From Pontibacter burrus (GTDB taxonomy: Bacteria > Bacteroidota > Bacteroidia > Cytophagales > Hymenobacteraceae), in assembly GCF_010686685.1 (NCBI RefSeq), contig NZ_JAAGWD010000003.1:186001-250000 (forward strand): a DNA stretch of 64,000 nucleotides. Direction: 5' to 3'. The notes under the pieces were generated by a model, which saw only the letters and a list, made by a program, of their open reading frames with translations, made no database searches and was not told where the DNA came from. This document shows positions 36,701 to 44,912 of this stretch, in pieces. Every line of letters begins with the position of its first letter. Within the stretch, counting starts at the first letter, position 1. The translations under genes and the position numbers were made by a program.

Positions 36701-37149
36701 CTACACCTATGTCCGGTATCTGGGGGCCTAAAGTGATGATCATAAACGAAATGGCCGGCTCGGGTGGCGACTTACTGCCATACCTGTTCCGCAAAATGGA
36801 GATCGGGCCGCTGGTAGGCACCAGAACCTGGGGCGGACTGGTAGGGACCTGGGACACACCAGCGTTCATTGATGGCGGCCGTATGGTAGCTCCACGCGGC
36901 GGCTTTGTGGATGCACAGGGCGAATGGGCTGTAGAAGGAGATGGCGTAGCGCCTGACATCGAGGTAATGAACAAGCCTGCCGATGTAATTGCAGGGCGCG
37001 ACCCGCAGCTGGAACGTGCCGTAGAGGAAGCCCTGAATCTGCTGAAGACAAATGAGGTGCAACTGAAGCCAGAACCTGCTCCACCTGTGCGCTGGAAACG
37101 CCCGGATGGATGGGAAAAGGAAACTGAAAAAAGCACCAAAGTGCAGTAA
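33787..37149 (+). CDS. Tricorn-type S41 protease
   Basis: A 1120-residue exported protease (signal peptide MRLKKLFHLTAFGALLLVPEMGMAQ). Order: two WD/beta-propeller domains (repeated SPDGKW, SPDGKKIAWFSD and SPDSKWIAYTR blades, about 45-530), a Lys/Glu-rich linker (about 550-595), a tricorn core segment (WRYQRDFLYVNNVHGAPWDKI), a PDZ domain (about 800-890) and an S41 domain with the catalytic serine at about S992 in NEMAGSGGDLLPYLFRKM. It should degrade peptides in the periplasm, probably releasing small peptides for other aminopeptidases. Close in gene order are other peptidases of this window (M24B, S9), which supports a peptide-feeding lifestyle. It ends in a strong terminator. Confidence 0.9.
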   Translation: MRLKKLFHLTAFGALLLVPEMGMAQGTRLLRQPTLSEKHVAFVYANDLWIADRKAGATDLGQARRLTSNEGAETNPHFSPDGKWIAFTAQYDGNTDVYLIPTEGGQPQRLTWHPYSDEVTGWAPDGQSVIFVSSREGFPTANSKFYKVSVKGGMPEALKIPQASKGSLSPDGNYMAYQPINFWDAEWRNYRGGQAQPIWIVDMKDYSLKLTPQANQERHTDPVWLDGIVYFISERDFTSNIWSYNPKNNEVKQHTFHKQFDVKSVDAAAGMLVYEQGGYLHLLNPKTNDTKQLTIEVKGDFHWARERWMDVPANRLSNASLSPTGKRAVFEHRGEIFTVPKEAGDWRNITRSTGAADRYPAWSPDGKKIAWFSDASGEYKLMIGDQDGLTKPRAIDIPNPTFFFRPEWSPNSRYIAFTDTDYNLWYVEVSSGKIRKADTEGYAHPNRTMTPVWSPDSKWIAYTRLLENQFKAVKVHNVETNQTLQLTDRMADAISPVWDESGKYLYFLASTNFGLNTGWLDMSSYDRPVTRSLYMMVLAKDTPSPLLPRSDEESATEQKEEQVGKAQQKKPATKKNDNKKQADEKVEKPAVQVRIDMDGLDQRIIPIDVPARNYTALLTGPEGHVFYLESIPNASGETLHKYSLKDQKPTEFITQVNEATVSFDRKNMLYRSGSNWHIVGTTGAAPKAGDGRLKLTDLKVKVEPMAEWKQIFKEGWRYQRDFLYVNNVHGAPWDKIYQWYSPWVDHVRHRSELHYIIDILGGEVSVGHSYTSGGDFPDITTVPIGLLGADYEEHNGYYRISRIYDGEAWNPDLRAPLRAPGLNVKQGDYILAVNGVDVKAPENIYKYFEATAGKQTVLRINSKPTMEGSRLVTVVPTNNESGLRRIAWVEGNRRKVDQLSGGKLAYVYVPNTSQQGYTSFNRYYFGQQDKKGAVIDERNNGGGSAADYMVDIMNRDLHGYFNSKVGDHRPFTTPMSGIWGPKVMIINEMAGSGGDLLPYLFRKMEIGPLVGTRTWGGLVGTWDTPAFIDGGRMVAPRGGFVDAQGEWAVEGDGVAPDIEVMNKPADVIAGRDPQLERAVEEALNLLKTNEVQLKPEPAPPVRWKRPDGWEKETEKSTKVQ

Positions 37150-37154
37150 AAAGC

Positions 37155-37188
37155 AAAAGAGACCGGATTTATTCGGTCTCTTTTTTAT
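37155..37188 (+). terminator. Rho-independent terminator of the tricorn protease gene
   Basis: AAAAGAGACCG (37155-37165) pairs with CGGTCTCTTTT (37174-37184) around GATTTATT, continuing in a T-run. It starts six bases after the stop codon. Confidence 0.92.
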
Positions 37189-37233
37189 TAACTTCTTCAG
37201 CAAACTATAAACTATAGCTTACTCACCAGTTTA

Positions 37234-37644
37234 TTACTCTTCGGTTAGCCAATCATAAGCTTCCTGCCAGGAAGGGAACATACGCACGGCAATGGGGATA
37301 GGTACAGCTGCTTTTATTTCTTCGTACATGGTCTGTATTTTATTTTCTCGTTTGGGATCATCAGTTCCTACGCGGGCTACTCGCTGCAACGAAGTCTGTA
37401 ATAAACCAACCGTAAGTTGGGCCACCGTAAACTTATATTCACCAATCGCCAGGTCTAATGTGTTTCGCCTGAAATCGAGCAAGAGCCTCGAAATATTGTA
37501 TTCCTTGATATAGGCAGCAATAGACCTGAACGCGCTGCGCACATCATCCGCATTATAATCCCGTTCTTCCTGCAACGATGTTACAAGCACGTCGTCGTCA
37601 GGGATGTAATCAAGTTGAATGATATGGTCGCTGTATAAGATCAT
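37234..37644 (-). CDS. STAS/SpoIIAA-like protein, copy 2
   Basis: A 136-residue cytosolic protein: HIIQLDYIPDDDVLVTSLQE (strands), a helix AFRSIAAYIKEY, strand NISRLLLDFRRNTLDLAI, and the C-terminal VRMFPSWQEAYDWLTEE. The fold pattern and the tail (EAYDWL against EALNWL) match the protein at 26117, suggesting paralogs. STAS-like proteins can be anti-sigma antagonists, but no kinase or sigma gene is visible near. It lies between the tricorn protease and an AraC regulator. Confidence 0.6.
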   Translation of the reverse strand: MILYSDHIIQLDYIPDDDVLVTSLQEERDYNADDVRSAFRSIAAYIKEYNISRLLLDFRRNTLDLAIGEYKFTVAQLTVGLLQTSLQRVARVGTDDPKRENKIQTMYEEIKAAVPIPIAVRMFPSWQEAYDWLTEE

Positions 37645-37873
37645 TTGGGTAGAAGCAGATGAATGCAGTGCGCAAATTAATATTTTCTCTGATACGACAA
37701 TGTAATTGATGCAGGCAGCGGAATGAGTTTTGTGATATTATAGTTTAAGCAATACAGCTATAGTTTAAAAAGGCGAAATTAGCGCCAGTTACTGGTTACA
37801 ACTATAGTTGCTAAGAGCAGGAATACAAAACTTTTCAAAATACCGCTCTGTTACTTTTGCTAAGCCCCGTGAT

Positions 37874-38704
37874 ATGCATGTAAACGAAACTTTATTACAA
37901 CTACAGGAACTGTCTTGTCAGTCGTATAAACAACCGCTGGTTTCGGAGTATTATAATATCTTTCTTCTGGAAGGCAGCGGAGCCATCAGTATCGATTTTG
38001 TAGAGTATACTTATAGTGGTAAAATTGCGCTCTTCACTTCGCCTTACCAGTACATAACTATAGCCAGTGATACAGACCTGCCTATCCGCCAGCTTGCCTT
38101 TCATGGCGATTTCTACTGCATCGAATATCACAAACAGGAAGTAGCCTGCAATGGCCTGCTTTTCAACAATATCTACAAACAGCCCTTTATACCGCTATTC
38201 GATAACGAATTAGATGCGATCTTCGACAAGATCAGAAGTGAGACCGCTTTAAATCAGCCTTATTCCGAGCCCATACTCAGAACGTACCTGCAATTGATTC
38301 TGGCCATCGGCAGTCGTATAAAAAGGCAGCAACAGGATCTGGTTACTACGCTGCCACCACAGCCAATCGAACAATTCCGGGAGCTGTTGGAACTACATTT
38401 TATTACCCACCGCAGCGCCGACTTTTATGCTGCTGAACTAGCAATGGCCCCGGGTACCTTTGCAAAAAAGTGTAAAAAGTATTTTGGTAAATCGCCCTTG
38501 CAATTGCTGCAGGAGCGGGTGGTGCTGGAAGCCAAAAAGCAATTACACCTTACACACAAAAGTGTAAAAGAGGTAGCTGCTGTACTTAATTTTTCCGATG
38601 AACACTACTTCAGCCGTTTCTTTAAAAAGCATACCGGCGTATCGCCAACTGTTTTCCGCGAGAAGGTTGGCATCTCTATCGTGGCTGATTTGTCCATGAG
38701 ATAG
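37874..38704 (+). CDS. AraC-family transcriptional regulator
   Basis: A 276-residue regulator with an N-terminal sensing domain (about 1-165) and a C-terminal AraC DNA-binding pair of HTH units (about 180-265: SADFYAAELAMAPGTFAKKCKKYFGKSP and VKEVAAVLNFSDEHYFSRFFKKHTGVSPTVFR). The DUF417 membrane-protein gene follows on the same strand, 49 bases on, and is a likely target. The frame is open back to a TTG at 37808; I chose the ATG at 37874. A full AACTATAGTT copy ends at 37809. Confidence 0.85.
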   Translation: MHVNETLLQLQELSCQSYKQPLVSEYYNIFLLEGSGAISIDFVEYTYSGKIALFTSPYQYITIASDTDLPIRQLAFHGDFYCIEYHKQEVACNGLLFNNIYKQPFIPLFDNELDAIFDKIRSETALNQPYSEPILRTYLQLILAIGSRIKRQQQDLVTTLPPQPIEQFRELLELHFITHRSADFYAAELAMAPGTFAKKCKKYFGKSPLQLLQERVVLEAKKQLHLTHKSVKEVAAVLNFSDEHYFSRFFKKHTGVSPTVFREKVGISIVADLSMR

Positions 38705-38753
38705 CCGGATCTGTCCATGTTGCGGGGCTTAAGCAGACCGTAGTTTTGTAACT

Positions 38754-39332
38754 ATGAAAGATACATTCCAAAACCTGCTTCACACCTTAGCAGAATCTCT
38801 GCGTTACTTCATTCATCTTATCCGGATTTCAATTTTTATAGTGATGGCCTGGATCGGCGGTCTGAAGGCGTTTCAGTACGAGGCAGATGGCATTGTGCCG
38901 TTTGTGGCGAACAGTCCGTTCATGAGTTTCTTCTATACCAAAGAGGCTCCTGAATATGCCCAGTATAAGAACAAGGAAGGGGAGGTAGTGCCCAAAAACA
39001 TAGCCTGGCACCAGGAGAATGGCACTTACATTTTCTCGTATGCATTGGGTGCCGTTATTATCATCATTGGCATTTTAACGTTGCTGGGTATCTTTAATGC
39101 CAGCATCGGATTGTTTGGCGGTTTGCTAACCTTCGGAATGTCGCTGGTTACGTTGTCATTCCTGATCACAACGCCAGAGGTATATGTGCCCAATCTGGGT
39201 GGTCCTGACTATGGATTTCCTTATTTGTCGGGTGCAGGTAGGCTGGTGCTGAAAGATGTGATTATGCTGGCTGCAGGACTTATAGTTGCTTCAGATTCGG
39301 CTACAAGGTTGCTAAAGGAAAAACGTGCTTAA
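38754..39332 (+). CDS. DUF417 (YkgB-type) membrane protein
   Basis: A 192-residue protein with about four hydrophobic segments: FIVMAWIGGLKAFQYEA and VPFVANSPFMSFFY at the start, the ALGAVIIIIGILTLLG region, then YGFPYLSGAGRLVLKDVIML and an end segment. This matches the YkgB/DUF417 family of inner-membrane proteins, whose members are often induced by disinfectant or oxidant stress; the function is unknown. It lies right after the AraC regulator and its stop overlaps the stop of the convergent DUF1697 gene. Confidence 0.85.
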   Translation: MKDTFQNLLHTLAESLRYFIHLIRISIFIVMAWIGGLKAFQYEADGIVPFVANSPFMSFFYTKEAPEYAQYKNKEGEVVPKNIAWHQENGTYIFSYALGAVIIIIGILTLLGIFNASIGLFGGLLTFGMSLVTLSFLITTPEVYVPNLGGPDYGFPYLSGAGRLVLKDVIMLAAGLIVASDSATRLLKEKRA

Positions 39333-39889
39333 CTTAATTGTTTGCTAACAGTTTCCGCAATACGTACTATTGTATTCCAGTTTCTGGTCGTCATGTTTTT
39401 CCCGTAGAGCTGCTCTAGTGCATCCATGCCTTTTGGTGTTTTCGTTACAGAAAGATCCAGCACAGTACAGATCATTTTATTGCATACATGCAGTATCCGG
39501 AAAGAACCGTCAATTGAAGTCCATGGAAGATCCAGTTTCACTTCTGGGGCATCTTTCAGGAAAGAAACATAAAGCCGGGTATCGTTGGTTATAATAATGT
39601 CTTTGAAAGGTTCCAGGTCGATCAATTCCAGGATCGCTTCATGCGTTCGGATTAAGACAGGCACCGGAAAACCGAAGACTTGTTGCAGATGAGAGCCAAT
39701 CTGTTCTTCCAATTCGTATTCATTGCCTGTAGCAGCATCGAAGATGACGTTACCTGAATTTAGAAGTGTGGTGATATTTGCAAAGCCAAGTGCAGTCATT
39801 TCTTTCTTCAGGTCGGCCATTGGAAGTTTATGCTTGCCGCCTACATTTATGCCGCGTAGCAGGGCAACATATCTGGTTCTACTACTCAT
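39329..39889 (-). CDS. DUF1697 protein
   Basis: A 186-residue cytosolic protein starting TRYVALLRGINVGGKHKLPM, the hallmark of DUF1697, with the LNSGNVIFDAATGNEYELEE segment at residue about 43 and the C-terminal DALEQLYGKNMTTRNWNTI. The family is widespread and structurally known as an alpha/beta domain without an assigned activity. Its stop overlaps that of the convergent DUF417 gene by four bases. Confidence 0.9.
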   Translation of the reverse strand: MSSRTRYVALLRGINVGGKHKLPMADLKKEMTALGFANITTLLNSGNVIFDAATGNEYELEEQIGSHLQQVFGFPVPVLIRTHEAILELIDLEPFKDIIITNDTRLYVSFLKDAPEVKLDLPWTSIDGSFRILHVCNKMICTVLDLSVTKTPKGMDALEQLYGKNMTTRNWNTIVRIAETVSKQLS

Positions 39890-40132
39890 CTTTATTGGAA
39901 TTAGATTTCACAAGTATAGGCAGGAATTATGATGTTGCAATGCCACTGAACTATAAACTATAGCTGAGTTTCAGCCCTTGTGTTTTCCGCGTATCTATAG
40001 TTGTTATGCATCTTTAGAAGGGTACTCTAAACTATAGCTTTTATAGTTCTTGAAGTCATTTCTATACAAACTATAGTTGCTCATGTTCCTGCACATAGTC
40101 AGTTCCTGAGCAACTATAGTTTGTGTTATAGT

Positions 40133-41503
40133 TTACAATGCCTGTTGTCTTATAGCCTCCACTTCAGTTATAGTTTTAGGTAGTGGCTCACCTAATATTC
40201 GGCTGCCGGACTCAGTTATTACCAGATCATCCTCAATGCGGATGCCACCAAAATCACGATAAGTGTCCAGCATTTCAAAATTGATGAATTGCTGCGCTAC
40301 TTTGTCGTTGCGGCGCATGTCGATCAACTCCGGAATAATGTAGATGCCCGGCTCCACCGTCAGCACAAAGCCCGGTTCTAGTGCTCGGCCCAGGCGCAGC
40401 GACTTCAGCCCAAATTCGGTGCTCTTACGCAGTTCCGGAGTATAACCCACGTATTGCTCGCCCAGGTTTTCCATATCGTGCACGTCCATGCCCATCATGT
40501 GGCCCAGGCCGCACTGGAAAAACATGGTATGCGCGCCGGCCTGCACAGCTTCATCAGTATCCCCGTGCATCAGTCCTACTTGTTTCAGTCCGTCTGTTAG
40601 TTTGCGGCAGGCCAGCAGATGCACATCTTTATACAACATACCTGGCTTCAGGGCAGCCATGGCCGCTTCGTGTGTATCCAATACTACCTGGTATAATTCG
40701 CGCTGGCGCTCCGTAAATGTTGGCCCAACTGGGAACGTACGGGTCATGTCGCCGGCGTAGCCTGCTGCCGTTTGGATACCAGCATCGAGCAGGAGCATAT
40801 CGTTTGCCTTCAGGGTATTGCCGCGGTAGTGGTTATGCAGGATCTGACCCTGCGTGGTGCAAATTACCGGGAAGGAGAGGAGGTTGCCTGTTGCTTCCGC
40901 ATAACGAATCGCTTCGGAGGCTACTTCATGTTCTTTCATGCCTTCACGGGCAAACTGCATTACGCTGCGGTGCATGCGCGAGGTAAACGTTACCGCCTTT
41001 TCAATCTCCTGTATTTCTGCTTCAGATTTAATAGAGCGTTGCGCAACTATAGTTTCTATCAGTGGTAAACTTGGTTCTAAAACAGTTTTTCCGGTCCAGG
41101 CCTGAAGTTTAAGTTGGTGCTCCGGTCGGTAAGGTGGCAGATAATGCAGGTTATTTGCTCCAGCCAGGTAGTCAGCTATTTTCCCGTTTGGCATTACGTT
41201 ATGTACACCTACCTGTTCGGCAAGAGAGGCCAGGCTAGGCAACGGGCCTGTCCAAACCACATCATCTATACTTTGTTCCGGCCCGAAAAGAATTACTTCA
41301 TCGCGGTCTATGTCTATGACTCCCGTCAGGTCAGCAAGGTCCAGCCCGAAATAGTAACGGAAAGTACTGTCCTGGTAAAAAGGATACCAGTTGTCTTTAT
41401 AGTTCATACCGGCCTCCTCGTTGCCCAGGAGCAGTACAAGTCCTCCGCCAAGTTGTTGCTTCAGTTGCTGGCGTCGTTGTGTATAAGTAGTTGCATCAAA
41501 CAT
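40133..41503 (-). CDS. Xaa-Pro aminopeptidase (M24B)
   Basis: A 456-residue metallopeptidase that removes an N-terminal residue ahead of proline. After an N-domain (about 1-170), the creatinase-fold half holds the metal ligands: two Asp in LLDAGIQTAAGYAGDMTRTFP, His in CGLGHMMGMDVHD, Glu in VEPGIYIIPE and Glu in IRIEDDLVITE. No signal peptide is seen. It lies downstream of and co-oriented with an AraC regulator that faces the hydroxyproline operon, which suggests release of proline or hydroxyproline from imported peptides. A full AACTATAGTT copy (41045) lies in the gene. Confidence 0.9.
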   Translation of the reverse strand: MFDATTYTQRRQQLKQQLGGGLVLLLGNEEAGMNYKDNWYPFYQDSTFRYYFGLDLADLTGVIDIDRDEVILFGPEQSIDDVVWTGPLPSLASLAEQVGVHNVMPNGKIADYLAGANNLHYLPPYRPEHQLKLQAWTGKTVLEPSLPLIETIVAQRSIKSEAEIQEIEKAVTFTSRMHRSVMQFAREGMKEHEVASEAIRYAEATGNLLSFPVICTTQGQILHNHYRGNTLKANDMLLLDAGIQTAAGYAGDMTRTFPVGPTFTERQRELYQVVLDTHEAAMAALKPGMLYKDVHLLACRKLTDGLKQVGLMHGDTDEAVQAGAHTMFFQCGLGHMMGMDVHDMENLGEQYVGYTPELRKSTEFGLKSLRLGRALEPGFVLTVEPGIYIIPELIDMRRNDKVAQQFINFEMLDTYRDFGGIRIEDDLVITESGSRILGEPLPKTITEVEAIRQQAL

Positions 41504-41524
41504 ATGAGTTGTGTCAGATTAGGT

Positions 41525-42400
41525 TTATACTTTATTTATAGTTGTCTGTCGGCGGAACTCGCGGGGGGTACTGCCAATGGTTTTGATAAACACACGGTTA
41601 AAATGCGACAGGTTTGAAAACCCGCAGGTAAAAGCAATGCTGGCTATAGTTTGGTCAGAGTGCAGCAGTGCCTGGCAAGCGTTGCTTACACGCAGTTCGT
41701 TCAAAAAAGTAACCAGTGTTTTGCGGGTACGATCTTTAAAAAAACGGCAGAAGGCTTCGCGGCTCATATTGGCAACCGAGGCAACTTCTTCCAGGCTGAG
41801 CTGCCGGTGACTTTCTGCTACCAGAAACTGTAGTACCTGCTCCATGCGTTTGCCTTCACGCTCACTCAGGTTCTGCATCTGGTCGGCCAGGTTTAGGCGT
41901 TGCAGCGTGGCCTTGTGCATCAGTACATCAACCAGGTGCAATGAGCCCACTACTTTTTCCAGCTTGTTTTTGTATTGTAGTTGCTGTACCTGTGCTATAA
42001 ACTCGTTCCTGCCTTCTACAAGCACCCGGTAGCAACCATTCAGGTGCTCAAAAAAACCTTTTACTTCCTGCAGCTCTTCAGATGCCCAGAACTCTTTTCC
42101 AAAGGCGCGCAGGTCAAAGAACACAATAATACTATGGCTTTGCTTGCCTTCCTCCGGTTGGTAATACACATCATCGCTTCTGAACACATGAGGTACGTTC
42201 TGGGCCAACAGGAAAATATCGCCAGGCCCGAAGCGGCCGATATAGTCACCCACGATCAGCTTTCCTTCGCCTTCCAGAATACAGCTCAACTGTACTTCGG
42301 GGTGCTGGTGCAGTTTATCATAGAAGTAAGGCTGGCAATCCACCTGGTAGCGGATAAGCTCTCTGCTTGGCTTTGGTATTTTGAATGGGATCACCTTCAT
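41525..42400 (-). CDS. AraC-family regulator with cupin sensor domain
   Basis: A 291-residue regulator with an N-terminal cupin (about 15-110, HQHPEVQLSCILEGEGKLIVGD with metal-type His) and a C-terminal AraC HTH pair (about 185-285, LSLEEVASVANMSREAFCRFF and DQTIASIAFTCGFSNLSHFNRVF). It is divergent from the hydroxyproline operon start, 137 bases away, and co-directional with the M24B peptidase. It is therefore the likely local regulator, perhaps sensing hydroxyproline or a breakdown product; that is inference. Confidence 0.87.
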   Translation of the reverse strand: MKVIPFKIPKPSRELIRYQVDCQPYFYDKLHQHPEVQLSCILEGEGKLIVGDYIGRFGPGDIFLLAQNVPHVFRSDDVYYQPEEGKQSHSIIVFFDLRAFGKEFWASEELQEVKGFFEHLNGCYRVLVEGRNEFIAQVQQLQYKNKLEKVVGSLHLVDVLMHKATLQRLNLADQMQNLSEREGKRMEQVLQFLVAESHRQLSLEEVASVANMSREAFCRFFKDRTRKTLVTFLNELRVSNACQALLHSDQTIASIAFTCGFSNLSHFNRVFIKTIGSTPREFRRQTTINKV

Positions 42401-42536
42401 GCTGGTACCATCTTAGCTAATATCTGTATCACTTGCAAAATATAAGTCAATAAAGTATTAGCTCTTACTAATCCTGTACAGGATTTTGCGATTCGTGGCA
42501 CTTACCTTTGAAATAGAACCAAAACCCTTTTTTATT

Positions 42537-43460
42537 ATGATTAACTGGAACGGCGTATTCCCGGCACTTACCACAAAATTCCATGCGGACGGTAGCCTTG
42601 ACTTCGATACCTTCTTTAAGAACGTAGACGCACAGCTTGAAGCAGGAGTGGATGGCATCATCCTGGGTGGTACCCTGGGGGAGGCCAGCGTATTGCGCAC
42701 AGACGAGAAGCAGGAACTTACCCGCAGAGCGATCGCGTATGTGGCAGGCAAAGTGCCGGTGGTGATGAACATTGCTGAAGGTGCTACACATGAAGCAGTA
42801 CAGCGCGCCCGCGAAGCAGAAGAAATGGGTGCAGACGGCCTGATGCTGTTACCTCCCATGCGCTACTATTCAGACCACCGCGAGACGGTCGCCTTCTTTA
42901 AAGCTGTAGCAGAAAGCACCTCACTACCTATTATGGTTTACAACAACCCGGTAGACTATAAGCGGAACATTACCCTGGAAATGTTTGATGAGCTGATCGT
43001 GCATGATAACATCCAAGCAGTAAAGGAATCAACGCGCGACCTGACCAACGTGACGCGCATGCTTAACCGTTATGGCGACCGCATTAAAATTCTTTGCGGG
43101 GTAGATACCCTGGCTCTGGAGAGCTTATTCATGGGCTCGCATGGTTGGGTAGCTGGCCTGGTGTGCGCTTTCCCGAAAGAGTCGATGGCGATGTTTAAAC
43201 TGGCCAAAGCCGGAAGAGCACAGGAAGCACTGGAGATCTATCGCTGGTTTATGCCATTGCTGGAACTGGACATTCATCCGAAACTGGTACAGTACATTAA
43301 GATGGCCGAGCAGATGGAAGGTATCGGCAGCGAGCATGTGCGTGCTCCGCGTTTACCGCTGATTGGCGAGGAGCGTGAAATGGTGATTGCTTCCATTAAG
43401 AAGGGAATTGAAACAAGGCCGCAGCTGCCTGATTTTAAAGATGGAGCCTATGCATTATAA
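42537..43460 (+). CDS. DHDPS-family lyase, probable Pyr4H2C deaminase of hydroxyproline catabolism
   Basis: A 307-residue dihydrodipicolinate synthase-family enzyme. The barrel begins NWNGVFPALTTKFHADGSLD and holds the GGTLGEASVL loop, the active-site tyrosine in MVYNNP (Y135) and the Schiff-base lysine in NIQAVKESTRDL (K163). In the bacterial hydroxyproline pathway a member of this family converts delta1-pyrroline-4-hydroxy-2-carboxylate into ketoglutarate semialdehyde with loss of ammonia. The three neighbouring genes support this role. The start is the ATG at 42537; a longer frame from 42486 lacks family similarity. Confidence 0.82.
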   Translation: MINWNGVFPALTTKFHADGSLDFDTFFKNVDAQLEAGVDGIILGGTLGEASVLRTDEKQELTRRAIAYVAGKVPVVMNIAEGATHEAVQRAREAEEMGADGLMLLPPMRYYSDHRETVAFFKAVAESTSLPIMVYNNPVDYKRNITLEMFDELIVHDNIQAVKESTRDLTNVTRMLNRYGDRIKILCGVDTLALESLFMGSHGWVAGLVCAFPKESMAMFKLAKAGRAQEALEIYRWFMPLLELDIHPKLVQYIKMAEQMEGIGSEHVRAPRLPLIGEEREMVIASIKKGIETRPQLPDFKDGAYAL

Positions 43461-44904
43461 TGAAGCCTTAACGAACGCTGCGCAGGCGTTTGAAATATAT
43501 AAGAAAACCTCCCCAGCGCAGCGCGCGCAACTGCTGCGAGGTATAGCTGAGGCCATTGAGGCGCTGGGAGATGAACTGTTGGAAATTGCCAGCCGGGAGA
43601 GCAATCTCCCGTTGGCCCGTCTCACAGGCGAGCGAGGGCGCACCTGCAACCAGCTTCGCCTTTTCGCCGATCTGGTAGAAGAAGGCTCCTGGGTAGAAGC
43701 AACTATAGATACTGCCCTGCCTGGCCGCCAGCCTTTGCCACGCCCCGATCTGCGCCGCATGCTGGTGCCGCTCGGGCCTGTAGTGGTGTTTGGTGCGAGC
43801 AACTTTCCGCTGGCCTTTTCCACCGCTGGCGGCGATTCGGCTTCCGCGCTGGCTGCCGGCTGTACGGTGGTCTACAAAGAGCATCCGGGCCATCCGCAAA
43901 CTTCGCAACTTGTACATAAAGCCATCACCGAGGCGCTTCAAAAGAATGGACTTCCTAAGAATGTGTTTCAGCATGAGAGCGGCGGCGTGGAAGTGGGGCA
44001 GGAGCTGGTGACGCATCCGGCAACAAAGGCGGTTGCTTTCACAGGATCCTATCAGGGCGGAAAAGCCATTTTTGACCTGGCCATGCAGCGTGAGGTACCT
44101 ATTCCGGTTTATGCCGAGATGGGCAGCACCAACCCGGTCTTTATCCTTCCTGAGAAGCTGAAAGAGAATACAACTGAACTGGCACATCAGGCGGCGGCAT
44201 CGGTATTGTTAGGATCTGGGCAATTTTGTACCTGTCCGGGCTTGCTTTTTGTGCCGGAGTTGGATGCAACGGATGCGTTTTTAGAGACGCTTGAAGCAGA
44301 GCTTGCCACTGCCGCGCCCGCTAAAATGCTGCACGACGGCATTGCCGGTAATTACTACAAGGGGCTCGAGAAGCTCCTGAAAGCGGAGGGGGTACAGGCT
44401 ATCGTTCAGCAGGAGACGGATGTGTTGGAAGGACGAGCCGCGCTTGCAAGCACGCATGTAACGCAGTGGCTCCAGAGTCCGGCTTTGCAGGAAGAGATCT
44501 TCGGACCATTTACGCTGGTGGTTACCTACAAAAGTAAAGAAGAGTTACTTGCCGCAGCCAAGGCGCTGAAAGGTCAACTCACCTGCACAATTTGGGGTAC
44601 AGACCACGAACAAGAACTACAGCAGAAACTGACCGATGTGCTGCGCGATAAGTGCGGACGTCTGCTATACTCCGGCGTGCCAACTGGTGTGGAGGTTAGT
44701 CATGCTATGACGCACGGCGGACCTTTCCCGGCTACTACCGACAGCCGAAGTACCTCCGTAGGTACTTATGCCATCAAACGTTTTGCACGGCCGGTTACGT
44801 TTCAGTCGGCTCCGCAGGCACTGTTGCCAGTAGCGTTGCAGGACGAGAACCGCAGCGGACTGTGGCGCACCATCAACGGAAAACTTTCCCGAAGCAGCCT
44901 ATAA
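43441..44904 (+). CDS. Aldehyde dehydrogenase, probable ketoglutarate semialdehyde dehydrogenase
   Basis: A 487-residue NAD(P)-dependent dehydrogenase of the aldehyde dehydrogenase fold. The catalytic cysteine is C263 in GSGQFCTCPG and the base glutamate E226 in YAEMGSTNPVF; the region VVFGASNFPLAFSTAGGDSASALAAGC is the start of the Rossmann-type domain. In the pathway it oxidises ketoglutarate semialdehyde to 2-oxoglutarate. The start overlaps the end of the lyase gene by about 20 bases (ATG at 43441; 43450 also possible), so translation is likely coupled. Confidence 0.85.
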   Translation: MEPMHYNEALTNAAQAFEIYKKTSPAQRAQLLRGIAEAIEALGDELLEIASRESNLPLARLTGERGRTCNQLRLFADLVEEGSWVEATIDTALPGRQPLPRPDLRRMLVPLGPVVVFGASNFPLAFSTAGGDSASALAAGCTVVYKEHPGHPQTSQLVHKAITEALQKNGLPKNVFQHESGGVEVGQELVTHPATKAVAFTGSYQGGKAIFDLAMQREVPIPVYAEMGSTNPVFILPEKLKENTTELAHQAAASVLLGSGQFCTCPGLLFVPELDATDAFLETLEAELATAAPAKMLHDGIAGNYYKGLEKLLKAEGVQAIVQQETDVLEGRAALASTHVTQWLQSPALQEEIFGPFTLVVTYKSKEELLAAAKALKGQLTCTIWGTDHEQELQQKLTDVLRDKCGRLLYSGVPTGVEVSHAMTHGGPFPATTDSRSTSVGTYAIKRFARPVTFQSAPQALLPVALQDENRSGLWRTINGKLSRSSL

Positions 44905-44912
44905 ATAAATTT

